Assembly (NCBI GenBank): GCA_030604905.1
Contig: JAUVVA010000027.1
Coordinates: 1 to 37,460 of the forward strand
From: Verrucomicrobiota bacterium
Lineage (GTDB): Bacteria; Verrucomicrobiota; Verrucomicrobiia; Opitutales; Opitutaceae
Direction of reading: 5' to 3'
Length of the DNA stretch: 37,460 nt
The stretch's first letter is position 1; every line of letters begins with the position of its first letter. Below, one piece after another: positions 20,816 through 29,538 of this stretch. Both the position numbers and the translations under genes were made by a program. The notes under the pieces were generated by a model. That model made no database searches, was not told the origin of the DNA, and saw only the letters and a program-made list of their open reading frames with translations.

Positions 20816-22623
20816 GGCGCGGGGCTGGCGAAGAGGCCGGCGGGGGCGGCGAGCGCCGGGGCGGCGGAGGCGGCGCCGGCCGTGCCGGTGAAGGGGGCGG
20901 AGTCGAGTTGGAGCGAGTAGGCCGCGCCCTCGGCGGCGAAGACGGAGCGGTCCGCGAGGTCGGGGCGGCGGGCGCGGGGCGGCAGGATGTCGACCCCGGC
21001 GAAAACGCCCGAGTCGCGCAGCTCGGCGATGAGATCGCCGACGCGTTCGAGCGGGTCGGGGCCACCCGGGCGGAAGCTGAGCTCGACGATGAGGCCGCTG
21101 GGTCGGGCGAAGAGTCCGGTGAAGAGCTGGGTCTCGGGCGCGGCGCTCGGCGTGGCCTGCGGGAGGGCGCCGCTCTGGTAGGTCTCGGTGTCGGCGATGA
21201 GCGCGAACCAGAAATCGGCCTCGGTGCGGCGTTCGCGGAGCAGGCGGGTGCCGGCGATGAAGTCGCGGGTGCGCTTCTGGAAATAGAGGGCGGGCAAGGT
21301 CTCGAGATAGGCGGCCTCGCGCTCGGCGCGGGCGGCGAGGAGGGCGGGGGCGGCGTCGCGGGCGGCCCGCAGCCCGGCGAGTTCGGCTTCGCGGGCCTCG
21401 ACTCGCTCCGAGCGGTTGTGGAGGGCGAGGATGCCGGCGGCGAGACCAAGGGCGGTCAAGGCAAGGGTGCTCGCGTGCAGCGCGCCGGCCCAGAGCAGGG
21501 AGCGCCAGGCGGAGCGGGCCGACGGGGGGGCGAGATTGGGCGCCTCGGGGCCGCGGCCGAGCGCGATGGCGGCGGCGCCGTAGGCGAAGACGCCGTCGTC
21601 GAGGGCGTGGGGTTCGGCGGAGCCGATGACCGGGATGGTCGGCCAGGAGGAGGCGGGCTGGCCGGCGGCGGCGAGGGCGTGGGCGAAGGGCTCGCGGGCG
21701 CGGCCGGCGGCGAGCCCGGCGCCGGAGAACCAGCGCGGCGCCTCGAGCAGGGTCTCGGCGGCGCGGCCGGCCTCGCGGGCGTGGTCGCGGAGCAGGGCCT
21801 CGATGGCGAGGCGCAGGCCGTTGAGGCGCGCGGCGAGGCGCGGGGTGGCTTCGTTGACGGATTCGGCGCCGTCGCGCGCGAGGCTGGCGCGGGCGTCGGC
21901 GGCGGCGCAGCCGAGGTCGGAGGCGAGGGCCTCGGCGAACTGGTCCACGCCCCAGTCGAGGTCGGCGGCGAAGAGCGGCTGGTCGTCCTCGACCACGACG
22001 AGCAGGCCCTCGGCGGCGCCGAGCTCGACGAGGACGGCGAGGGGCGGGCGGGCGGGCAGGGTGGCGAAGGCGGCGGCGAGGGCGGCGTCGGGGCCGACCA
22101 CGCGCTCGACGCGTTCGAGCGGGAGGCCGGCGCGGGCGAGCAGATCCGCGACCGATTGTTCCCGGGCGACGCTCACCCAGACGGGGCGCGTGCCGTCGGG
22201 CGCGGGCGCGAGCGGGCGGGCGTCGAGGAGATTGGACGCGGGATCGAAGCGGGCGCCGCCGAGGGCGTGAGCCAGGTCGGCGGGGCTGCGGGAATCACCG
22301 GGCCGCAGTTTCAGCAATTGCGAGTGAACGCGCCCCACCGGAAGCACGAGGGTGACCGGCGCCGGTGGCAGGTCGCCGAGCAGGGCGCGGAGGCGCGTGG
22401 CCATCTCGGCGGGTCCGAGGAGGCCGTCGGCGCGGAGGTCGGCGAGGAGGGCGCGTTGGAGGCGGATGGGTTCGCCGGGCGCGGTGGCGCGGCGGGCGAG
22501 GAGGACGCGCGCGCCCTGCGGCCCGAGCTCAAGCGCGATGCGGGGGCCGCGGGCGAGCATGCGCGCCAGACGCGTCCCCAGGCTGGGGCGCGGGCGGGCG
22601 GCGGGCGGGTGCGGGTGTGGCAT
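20812..22623 (-). CDS. PilM-like protein fused to a PilN-like membrane domain
   Basis: A protein of 603 residues in two parts. Residues 1-365 look like a cytoplasmic actin-fold PilM: RIALELGPQGARVLLARR near the start, VTLVLPVGRVHSQLLKL, LAVLVELGAAEGLLVVVED and DLDWGVDQFAEALASDL. A transmembrane helix follows (about 374-400, ASTLALTALGLAAGILAL), then a coiled-coil (RVEAREAELAGLRAARDA) and a periplasmic domain resembling PilN/GspL. Separate pilM and pilN genes are the rule in proteobacteria; a fused form recalls GspL and the Amuc_1101 PilM-like protein. It probably sits at the inner membrane and connects the assembly ATPase to the PilO-like and PilP-like partners. Confidence 0.78.
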   Translation of the reverse strand: MPHPHPPAARPRPSLGTRLARMLARGPRIALELGPQGARVLLARRATAPGEPIRLQRALLADLRADGLLGPAEMATRLRALLGDLPPAPVTLVLPVGRVHSQLLKLRPGDSRSPADLAHALGGARFDPASNLLDARPLAPAPDGTRPVWVSVAREQSVADLLARAGLPLERVERVVGPDAALAAAFATLPARPPLAVLVELGAAEGLLVVVEDDQPLFAADLDWGVDQFAEALASDLGCAAADARASLARDGAESVNEATPRLAARLNGLRLAIEALLRDHAREAGRAAETLLEAPRWFSGAGLAAGRAREPFAHALAAAGQPASSWPTIPVIGSAEPHALDDGVFAYGAAAIALGRGPEAPNLAPPSARSAWRSLLWAGALHASTLALTALGLAAGILALHNRSERVEAREAELAGLRAARDAAPALLAARAEREAAYLETLPALYFQKRTRDFIAGTRLLRERRTEADFWFALIADTETYQSGALPQATPSAAPETQLFTGLFARPSGLIVELSFRPGGPDPLERVGDLIAELRDSGVFAGVDILPPRARRPDLADRSVFAAEGAAYSLQLDSAPFTGTAGAASAAPALAAPAGLFASPAP

Positions 22624-22668
22624 CGGGAGGGGGACGGAGATCGGACGGATCGTGCGGATCGGAGCGAT

Positions 22669-24591
22669 CTACGGCACCGGGGCGTAGCGGATGAACTCGC
22701 CGCTTTCGGAGAGGAGCGTGGCCGTGACAAAGATGAGCAGGTAGCGCGGGCGGCTGATCTCGGTCTTGGTGCGGAAGGCGGCGCCGATGACCGGGAGTTT
22801 GCCGAGGATCGGCACGGCCTCGGTGAAGGTGGTCTGCTCGTTCTCGATCACGCCGCCCATGACGACGGTCTCGCCGGACTGCACGACGACGCGGGTGGAG
22901 ATTTCCTGGTCGCGCGACTGGGGGAGCTTGATGTCGAAGGTGCTGGCGACGCGGCCTTGCGCGTCGAGGTCGCTGATGGTGGCGAAGGTGACGAGTTCGA
23001 CGTTTTGCGAGACGGAGGGTTTGAGGGCGAGGAGGATGCTGCGGCCGTCGCCGCCGATGCTGGCGAGCACGTCGAGCGAGACGCCCGCGGTGAGCTTGGT
23101 GGGCCGGCCTTTCGGGACGAGCGAAGAGGTGGAGCGGTTTTCGAGGATGGTCTGGGAGACGGTGTATTCCTCGTAAAAGTATTGGGTGAGCCCGTCGCGG
23201 ATGGTGGCGGGGCGGTTGTTGAGCACGGTGAGGCGCGGCGCGCTGAGCGTCTGGCTCTCGCCGGACTGCTCGATGGCGTTGAGCGTGGCGGTGAGGGAGT
23301 TGTCGCCGAAGACGTTGGTGAAGGTGCGCTGGAGGCCGAGGCCGACGTTGGTGCCGAGTCCGGTGAAGTCGGTGGCGGAGCGGGGCACGTTGGCGGCGCG
23401 GCCGGTTTCCCACTGGAGGCCGAGCTGTTGGTAGGCGGACTCGCTGATGGTGATGAAGCGGGCCTCGATGAGGACCTGCTGGATGGGGCGGTCGAATTCG
23501 CGGATGATGTTTTCCAAGGTGCGCAGCTGGCCGCGGGTGCCGCTGGCGACGATGATGTTGCGCTCGTAGTCGATGAGATACTTGGAGCCGCCGAAAAACT
23601 GGCGGATGGCCTGGTCGATGGAGGGGGCGGCCGGCGTGTTGTCGCGGACAAACTCCTCCATGCGCCGGTTGGCGGTGATGGTCTCGCGGTCGCGGTCCTT
23701 GACGCGGGTCTCCTGGACCTCGGCGGGGCCGAACTGGGCGGGCAGGAGGAAGCCGCGGCGAAGGCGGAAGAAGCGGGTCTCCTCGAAGCTCTTGGCGGCG
23801 TCTTTTTGGTCGACGATCCAGACGATGTTTTCGCCGACCTCGAAGTGGAGGTCCATCTGGCGGGCGACGTGGTCGAGGAACTGGCGGATCGGCACGTCGC
23901 GCAGGTTGACGCTGAGCTTGCGTTGGAACTGGGGCAGGCTGCGGTCGGCGACGAAGTTGAGCCCGGTGTTTTTGCCGACGGTGAAGATGATGTTCTCCAG
24001 GGTGAGGTCGTCGGCCTGGAGGGTCATGGTTTGCGCGAGGATGGCCTCGGCGCCGGAGAGCCCGGAGTCATCCAGGCCGACCAGAGGGGCGCTGCGCTCG
24101 ATCAGGCGTCCGTAGGCGCCGGGGACTTCGGAGGCGGCGTGAACGTCGCCGAGGGCGCGGCGCAGGCTGCGGGGCAGATCGAGGCCGCGCGCATCCGGGT
24201 CGGTCAGCAGATCGGAAGGTTGGTTGGCGAAACGGGAATCGCGCGCCTCGATGCGGCGAAACTCGCTTTCCAAGGCGCGGTCGCGGCGGCGCTGGGCTTC
24301 GCCGCGGGTCCAGGTGTAGACGCGTTCGACGGCGGGGTCGGCGGTGGCGGTGGCCTTGAGTTCGGCGGCTTTTTGTTCCGCCTCGATCCAGCGCTCGGCG
24401 CGGGCGAGGTTGAGAATTTCCCGGATCTGGTCGTTGTAGACGGTGCTGACCGGGGGGGCTTGTTCCTCGGTGGCTGGTGGAGACTGAGGGGGAGGAGTGT
24501 TGGTGCGGGTCTGGCAGCCGGAGCCGAGCGCGGCCGTGAGCCCGAGCGCGGTGGACAAGAGGCGGAGGGAGCGGCGTTTGGGGAGGGCCAT
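22669..24591 (-). CDS. Secretin (Amuc_1098/PilQ/GspD-type outer-membrane channel)
   Basis: A protein of 640 residues. A signal peptide (LLSTALGLTAALGSGC) may be a lipoprotein signal, although the lipobox is weak. Residues about 45-110 form a helical region, followed by an STN-type domain (about 193-260; LTLENIIFTVGKNTGLNFVA) and an N-domain with FFRLRRGFLLPAQF. The secretin beta-barrel region (about 375-635) contains QVLIEARFITISESAYQQLG and the secretin signature VPILGKLPVIGAAFRTK. It would form a multimeric outer-membrane pore for pili or secreted proteins. The ATG before MALPKRRSLRLL was chosen; an in-frame ATG 111 bp upstream would bury the signal peptide. It is the first gene of the four-gene operon. 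Confidence 0.9.
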   Translation of the reverse strand: MALPKRRSLRLLSTALGLTAALGSGCQTRTNTPPPQSPPATEEQAPPVSTVYNDQIREILNLARAERWIEAEQKAAELKATATADPAVERVYTWTRGEAQRRRDRALESEFRRIEARDSRFANQPSDLLTDPDARGLDLPRSLRRALGDVHAASEVPGAYGRLIERSAPLVGLDDSGLSGAEAILAQTMTLQADDLTLENIIFTVGKNTGLNFVADRSLPQFQRKLSVNLRDVPIRQFLDHVARQMDLHFEVGENIVWIVDQKDAAKSFEETRFFRLRRGFLLPAQFGPAEVQETRVKDRDRETITANRRMEEFVRDNTPAAPSIDQAIRQFFGGSKYLIDYERNIIVASGTRGQLRTLENIIREFDRPIQQVLIEARFITISESAYQQLGLQWETGRAANVPRSATDFTGLGTNVGLGLQRTFTNVFGDNSLTATLNAIEQSGESQTLSAPRLTVLNNRPATIRDGLTQYFYEEYTVSQTILENRSTSSLVPKGRPTKLTAGVSLDVLASIGGDGRSILLALKPSVSQNVELVTFATISDLDAQGRVASTFDIKLPQSRDQEISTRVVVQSGETVVMGGVIENEQTTFTEAVPILGKLPVIGAAFRTKTEISRPRYLLIFVTATLLSESGEFIRYAPVP

Positions 24592-24838
24592 GGGGGGCGC
24601 GGAGTGAGAAAAGGCAGGGTGATTCGCGGACCCTTCCCGGGGGAGTCGGGCGCGCAGACGCAGGAGGAAAGAAACGCGCCGAGAGGCAAGGGGTGTAAAC
24701 ATCTTTTGCCTGCGACCGGCTTTTAGGAGGAAGGATTCATGGGAGCATCACCGTAGTTTTTCTCTCGGGTGCGGGGAGGGCAGGCGCTGGCGGCGAGGGC
24801 TCCCGGACCCCGGCGGGGTCAAACGGCCTTACCCAAGA
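24592..24838. other. Intergenic region upstream of the secretin gene
   Basis: These 247 bp lie between the secretin gene and tRNA-Leu, both on minus, and should hold the pilus operon promoter. Also present is a perfect 6-bp hairpin GACCCC-GGC-GGGGTC (24806-24820) that could trim or end the tRNA transcript, but it lacks a T-run. I see no gene. Confidence 0.5.
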
Positions 24839-24923
24839 TGGTGCCCGGGAACGGACTCGAACCGTTATGCTGTTAGGCACAGGCTTCTGAGACCTGCGTG
24901 TCTACCAATTCCACCACCCGGGC
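24839..24923 (-). tRNA. tRNA-Leu (anticodon CAG)
   Basis: Read on the minus strand, the acceptor stem is GCCCGGG/CCCGGGC with discriminator A and encoded CCA. The anticodon loop CTCAGAA gives CAG, reading CUG, probably the commonest leucine codon here. The long variable arm (TGCCTAACAGCAT) and the T loop TTCGAGT confirm a class II leucine tRNA. Confidence 0.97.
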
Positions 24924-24995
24924 AGGGAAGGGGAGGGCAAAGGCATGCAGGCCACGCCTCGCATGCAAGCCCGATTTTAGTCCCTCCGCCCCACT

Positions 24996-25274
24996 TCACT
25001 CCTCGAAGGCCGCCAACTCCTCCCGCGCGTGCTGCATCTCCGTCAAAATCACCTCCGTGCGCTGGAGCAACTGTCGCCCCGCCGCCGTGATCGTCACCTT
25101 CCGCCCCATCCGCTCAAACAACCTCACCCCTAGGTCTCGCTCCAAGCCTTTGATCGCGTGGCTCACCGCCGATTGCGTCAGGCTCAGCTCCCTCGCCGCT
25201 TGTGTAAAGCTGCACACTCGGGCCAAGGTGGCAAAGGCGAGCAACTTACGGCTGTCGAGGATAACTGGCGGCAT
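24996..25274 (-). CDS. LysR-type HTH domain without effector domain
   Basis: A protein of 92 residues that is almost only a LysR-type winged helix-turn-helix: SRKLLAFATLARVCSFTQAA, then RELSLTQSAVSHAIKGLERD and LGVRLFERMGRKVTITAAG, followed by the linker helix (about 70-92). Normal LysR regulators have about 300 residues. Here a stop follows at the end of the linker helix and only 72 bp remain before tRNA-Leu, so no effector domain can be hidden in another frame. It is either a true stand-alone dimerising DNA-binding protein or a remnant. It is divergent from hrpA, and the region between them holds a perfect 12-bp palindrome. A start 48 bp upstream is possible. Confidence 0.8.
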   Translation of the reverse strand: MPPVILDSRKLLAFATLARVCSFTQAARELSLTQSAVSHAIKGLERDLGVRLFERMGRKVTITAAGRQLLQRTEVILTEMQHAREELAAFEE

Positions 25275-25334
25275 GGGCGGCGTTCGGGGAGGGAATTTCC
25301 CGGTGGCATGAGCACGATTCACGCCACGGGAGGG

Positions 25335-25346
25335 CGTAGGCCTACG
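25335..25346. promoter_or_regulatory. Perfect 12-bp palindrome between the LysR-like gene and hrpA
   Basis: CGTAGGCCTACG reads the same on both strands and lies 90 bp before the chosen hrpA start and 61 bp before the LysR-like start. A second short inverted repeat, ACGCC-N7-GGCGT, overlaps its left edge. Autoregulation by the LysR-like protein is conceivable but unproven. Confidence 0.35.
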
Positions 25347-25435
25347 AATGAAGCTTTTTCATGGCATTGCCTCGGGCGGTCCCGGGTCTTGCAGTCGCGC
25401 CCCTCAGCGCCCCCTCTTTCCGCCCCGCAGCCACC

Positions 25436-28400
25436 ATGGCCGAGCCCGATCCCACGCCCGAGCACAACGCGTCCGACTCCGCCACCGCGACCGGCGGACG
25501 CGAGGCCGCGCGTTTCCGGATCGAGTTTCCCGCCGACCTGCCGATCAGCGCGCGCGCCGAGGAGATCGTGGACCTGCTCGGCAAACACCAGGTCATCATC
25601 CTGGCCGGCGAGACCGGTTCGGGCAAAACGACCCAGATCCCCAAAATGTGCCTCGCCGCCGGGCGCGGCAGGCGCGGGCAGATCGCCTGCACGCAGCCGC
25701 GCCGCGTGGCCGCGCTCTCGGTCTCGCGCCGAGTCGCCGAGGAACTCGGGGTCAACTGGGGCCGCGAGGTCGGCTGCAAGATCCGCTTCGACGACCGCAC
25801 CTCGCGCGACACGGTCGTGAAGTTCATGACCGACGGCATGCTGCTGGCCGAGGTCCCGAGCGACCCGCTGCTGCGCGCCTACGACACGATCATCCTCGAC
25901 GAGGCGCACGAGCGCTCGCTCAACATCGACTTCCTCCTCGGCCACCTGCGCAACCTGCGCTTCAAGCGCCCGGAGCTGCGCATCGTGGTCACCTCCGCGA
26001 CCATCGACACCGAGGCCTTCTCCAAGGCCTTCGACGACGCGCCGATCGTGCAGGTCTCCGGCCGCACCTACCCGGTCGAGGTGATCTACGCGCCGCTCGA
26101 TTCGCTCGGTAGCGACGCCGCCGAGGGCGACGAGCCGGAGTCGCGCCCCGAGGCGCTGCACTACGTGGACGGCGCGGTGGAGGCCGTGCAACGCATCCTC
26201 GAGGGGCGCGCCGGCGACGCGAGCGGCGACATCCTGGTCTTCATGCCCGCCGAGCGCGACATCCGTGAATGTTGCGAGTTGCTCGAGGGCCGCCACCGCC
26301 ACTGCGAGGTGATCCCGCTCTTCGGTCGCCTCTCGCAGGCCGAGCAGCAGCGCATCTTCGCCGGCACCCAGCGGCGCAAGATCATCGTCGCGACCAACAT
26401 CGCCGAGACCTCGCTCACGCTGCCGGGCATCCGCTACGTGGTCGACACCGGCCTGGCGCGCGTCTCGCGCTACGTGCCGACGGCGCGCACCCGCCGCCTG
26501 CCCATCGAGGAGGTGGCGCAGTCGAGCTGCGACCAGCGCAAAGGCCGCGCCGGCCGCGTGGCCGAGGGCGTCTGCGTGCGGCTGTATTCGGAAGAAGACT
26601 ACGACGCCCGCCCGCGCTTCGCCCAGCCGGAGATCCAGCGCGCCAACCTGGCCGACGTGATCCTGCGGCTCAAGGCCTTCGGCCTCGGTGACATCGAGCG
26701 TTTCCCCTTCATCAACATGCCGGCGACGAAGTCGATTCGCTCCGGCTACTCGCTGCTTGAAGAGCTCGGCGCGCTCGATGCCGACGCGCCCGAGACCGCC
26801 GCCAACCGCCCTCTCACGCCGCTCGGTCGCGAACTCGCCCGTCTGCCGGTCGACCCCACCGTCGGCCGCATGATCCTCCAGGCCCGCGAGGAGCGGGCCC
26901 TGCACGAGGTGCTCGTGATCGCCGCCGGGCTATCGATCCAGGATCCGCGTGAGCGTCCGCTCGACGCCCGCGAAAAGGCCGACGCCGCTCACCGGCGTTT
27001 CGTCCACCCGGACTCGGATTTTCTCACGCTGCTCGCGATCTGGGAGGCCTTTCACGACGAGTTGGAGCGGCTCTCGCAGTCCCGCCTCCGAAAATTCTGC
27101 CGCGAACATTTTCTAAGCTACACCCGCATCCGCGAGTGGCGCGACATCCACGCGCAGCTGCTCGACGTCCTGGAATCGCGCCGCGATTTCAAGATGAGCT
27201 CGGTCTTCGACGGCGTGGCCCCCGCCGACCGCACGGCCGAAAAACTCGCCTTCGGCACGCCCGCCTACCGCGCCATCCATCGCAGCATCCTGTCGGGTTT
27301 GCTCGGAAACATCGCCCTGCGCGACGACGAGAACGGCGGCTACAAAGCGACGCACGACCGGCGCGTGGCGATCTTTCCCGGCTCCGCTCTCCACGTGCGC
27401 GACGAGCCGAAGCGAGGCGGCGGCAACGACCCGCGCTGGGAAAAACCGAAGCGCGGCCCGGCCGCCCTCATGGCCGCCGAGATCATGGAGACCTCGCGGC
27501 TCTACGCGCGCACCGTGGCGCGGCTCGACCCGATCTGGGCGCTCGAGCTCGGCCGCCACGTCGTGAAGGTCGCCCACAGCGAGCCCTTCTGGAACCAAGA
27601 CGCCGGCCGCGTGATGGTGAAGCAGCGCACGCGCCTCTACGGGCTGGAGCTGGAGAACCGCGCCGTCTCTTACGGCAAGATCAACCCCGTCCACGCGACC
27701 GAGATCTTCATCCGCGAGGCGCTGGTGAACGACACCATCACTTGGCCGCTCGATTTCCTCGCGCACAACCGCAAGGTCCTCGACGAGCTGGAGCACCTGC
27801 TCACCCGCGCGCGCGACACCGGCTTCCTCAACATCGACGAGGCGCTGTATCGCTTCTACGCGGCGCGCTTGGTGCCCGGCCGCGATACCGACGCCCCGCC
27901 CGAGGGCGTCTCCGCCGTGCAGGACCTCGTGGCGCTGGTGCGCGAGCACCGCGCGAAGTATCCGCGCTTCCTCATGCTCTCGCCGGAGGATCTGCGCGAC
28001 CCCGCCACCATCGCGGTCGACGAGCAGGCCTTTCCGGCCGCGTTACCGATCGGCACCAGCGTATTGCCGCTGCACTACACCTACCGGCCGGGGCAGGCGG
28101 ACGACGGCGTCACCCTCGAGGTCGGCCCCGCCGAGGCGGAGAAGCTCACGCCCATCGCGCTCGATTGGGCCGTGCCCGGCCACCTGGAGCAGAAGGTGGA
28201 GCACTACCTCTCCTCGCTGCCGAAGGAGGCGCGCCGGCTCTTCGTGCCGCTCGCCGAAACGGTGAAGCAACTCGCCGCCGCCGTCGCCGCGCGCGACCGC
28301 CTCACCGACCGACGCGAAGCCCTGCCCGAGGCGCTCGCCGCCTGCATAGCGGAGCGTTTTCCGATCCGGGTCGACGCCTCCGCGTGGGCCGACAAACCGC

Positions 28401-29530
28401 TGCCCGAGCACCTCCGTGTGCGCGTGCGCGTGGTGGACGAGAAGGGCCGCGAGATTTGCGCCGCGCGCGAGCTGGACGAGATGAGGCGCCTGCTCGCCGA
28501 CTACCAGCGCGAGAAAAGCGCGAAGGTCGCGCAGGACGCCCCGAGCGCCTGGGCGCGGGCGCGCGAGAAGTGGGAAAAGAGCGACCAGATGGCCTGGACC
28601 TTCGGCGAGCGCCTGCCGGGCCGCGTCGAGGTCTGCACGCTCTCCGGCGTGACCATCCACGCTTGGCCGGCGCTGAAGATCGGCGTGAGCGGCGTGGCGC
28701 TGCGCCTCGCCAAGAGCGAGGAGGAGGCCGCGGCGCAGACGCGACTGGGCCTCGGTCGTCTGCTGGAACTCGAGCTGCGGCACGAACTCGTGAATCTGCA
28801 CAAGGAGCTGCGCGGCCTGCGCGAGTTTGGCGCGCTGCTCGCGACCTATTGTTCGCTCAACCAGTTGACCGAGGACGCCGCGGGGCTCTTGCAGCGTTGG
28901 CTGTGCAATCCGGCGCGGGTGGCGGAGCCGACGCAGAAGGCCTTCGCGGCCGCGCTTGCGCAGGCGCGGCACGATCTGCGCACGAGCGGGCCGAAGCTCT
29001 GCGCGACGCTCAAGGAGTTGTTCGCGATTCGCGCGACGCTGGAGGCCTTTCCGAATCCGTATCCGACGCTGGCGAGCGACCTCGCTCAGCTCGTGCCAAA
29101 GACCTTGCTGCGCGAGATCGACTTCGCCCGCGTGCCGCACCTCGTGCGTTATTTGAAGGGCCTGAAACTGCGCGCCGAGCGTTGGCGGCAAAATCCGGGC
29201 AAGGAGGCGGAGCGTTCGCGCGCGCTCGCGCCCTGGCTGGCGCGGCAGCGGGCGCTGCCGCGGAGCGATGCGCGTTATTGGTTGGTCGAGGAGTATCGGG
29301 TGAGCATCTTCGCGCAGGAACTGGGCACGGCCGAGGCGGTGTCGCCGCAGCGTCTGGAGCGTGAGTTCTCGACCGCGCCCGGCTTGGCCGGCGCGCCCGA
29401 GAAAGGCACCGCGCCGGCGCCGGCCAAGCCCGCGCCCGCGCCGCTGGCGGTGCTCCCGACTACGGCGGCGAAGGGCAAAGGGGCGCCGCTCAAGTCGCTC
29501 GGCGCGCTGGGAGACCTTTTCCGAAAGTAG
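25436..29530 (+). CDS. hrpA: ATP-dependent RNA helicase HrpA (DEAH box)
   Basis: A large RNA helicase of 1364 residues (E. coli HrpA has 1300), implicated in rescuing stalled or collided ribosomes and in mRNA processing. Motif I is GETGSGKTT (58-66), motif II DEAH (155-158) and motif III SAT (about 188). The second RecA domain has GRLSQAEQQRIF, TNIAETSLTLPGI and QRKGRAGRVAEG. The helicase-associated and OB-fold parts follow to about 780. The remainder is the HrpA-specific C-terminal DUF3418 region, ending in a Pro/Ala-rich tail. The ATG giving MAEPDPTPEHNAS was preferred to an in-frame ATG 75 bp upstream because the prefix is low-complexity. Confidence 0.95.
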   Translation: MAEPDPTPEHNASDSATATGGREAARFRIEFPADLPISARAEEIVDLLGKHQVIILAGETGSGKTTQIPKMCLAAGRGRRGQIACTQPRRVAALSVSRRVAEELGVNWGREVGCKIRFDDRTSRDTVVKFMTDGMLLAEVPSDPLLRAYDTIILDEAHERSLNIDFLLGHLRNLRFKRPELRIVVTSATIDTEAFSKAFDDAPIVQVSGRTYPVEVIYAPLDSLGSDAAEGDEPESRPEALHYVDGAVEAVQRILEGRAGDASGDILVFMPAERDIRECCELLEGRHRHCEVIPLFGRLSQAEQQRIFAGTQRRKIIVATNIAETSLTLPGIRYVVDTGLARVSRYVPTARTRRLPIEEVAQSSCDQRKGRAGRVAEGVCVRLYSEEDYDARPRFAQPEIQRANLADVILRLKAFGLGDIERFPFINMPATKSIRSGYSLLEELGALDADAPETAANRPLTPLGRELARLPVDPTVGRMILQAREERALHEVLVIAAGLSIQDPRERPLDAREKADAAHRRFVHPDSDFLTLLAIWEAFHDELERLSQSRLRKFCREHFLSYTRIREWRDIHAQLLDVLESRRDFKMSSVFDGVAPADRTAEKLAFGTPAYRAIHRSILSGLLGNIALRDDENGGYKATHDRRVAIFPGSALHVRDEPKRGGGNDPRWEKPKRGPAALMAAEIMETSRLYARTVARLDPIWALELGRHVVKVAHSEPFWNQDAGRVMVKQRTRLYGLELENRAVSYGKINPVHATEIFIREALVNDTITWPLDFLAHNRKVLDELEHLLTRARDTGFLNIDEALYRFYAARLVPGRDTDAPPEGVSAVQDLVALVREHRAKYPRFLMLSPEDLRDPATIAVDEQAFPAALPIGTSVLPLHYTYRPGQADDGVTLEVGPAEAEKLTPIALDWAVPGHLEQKVEHYLSSLPKEARRLFVPLAETVKQLAAAVAARDRLTDRREALPEALAACIAERFPIRVDASAWADKPLPEHLRVRVRVVDEKGREICAARELDEMRRLLADYQREKSAKVAQDAPSAWARAREKWEKSDQMAWTFGERLPGRVEVCTLSGVTIHAWPALKIGVSGVALRLAKSEEEAAAQTRLGLGRLLELELRHELVNLHKELRGLREFGALLATYCSLNQLTEDAAGLLQRWLCNPARVAEPTQKAFAAALAQARHDLRTSGPKLCATLKELFAIRATLEAFPNPYPTLASDLAQLVPKTLLREIDFARVPHLVRYLKGLKLRAERWRQNPGKEAERSRALAPWLARQRALPRSDARYWLVEEYRVSIFAQELGTAEAVSPQRLEREFSTAPGLAGAPEKGTAPAPAKPAPAPLAVLPTTAAKGKGAPLKSLGALGDLFRK

Positions 29531-29538
29531 ACGCCCGC

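Noticed and set aside
20797..24726. A 1309-codon open frame on the plus strand opposite the pilus-like operon
   Set aside because: It is a shadow frame of high-GC codons: Gly/Glu/Ala-rich, no domain, and it runs antisense through four well-supported genes.
24725..24756. Five-codon plus-strand ORF (ATG at 24739) after a strong AGGAGGAAGG box
   Set aside because: No plus-strand gene follows for 680 bp, it is antisense to the secretin promoter region, and a single short motif is weak evidence.
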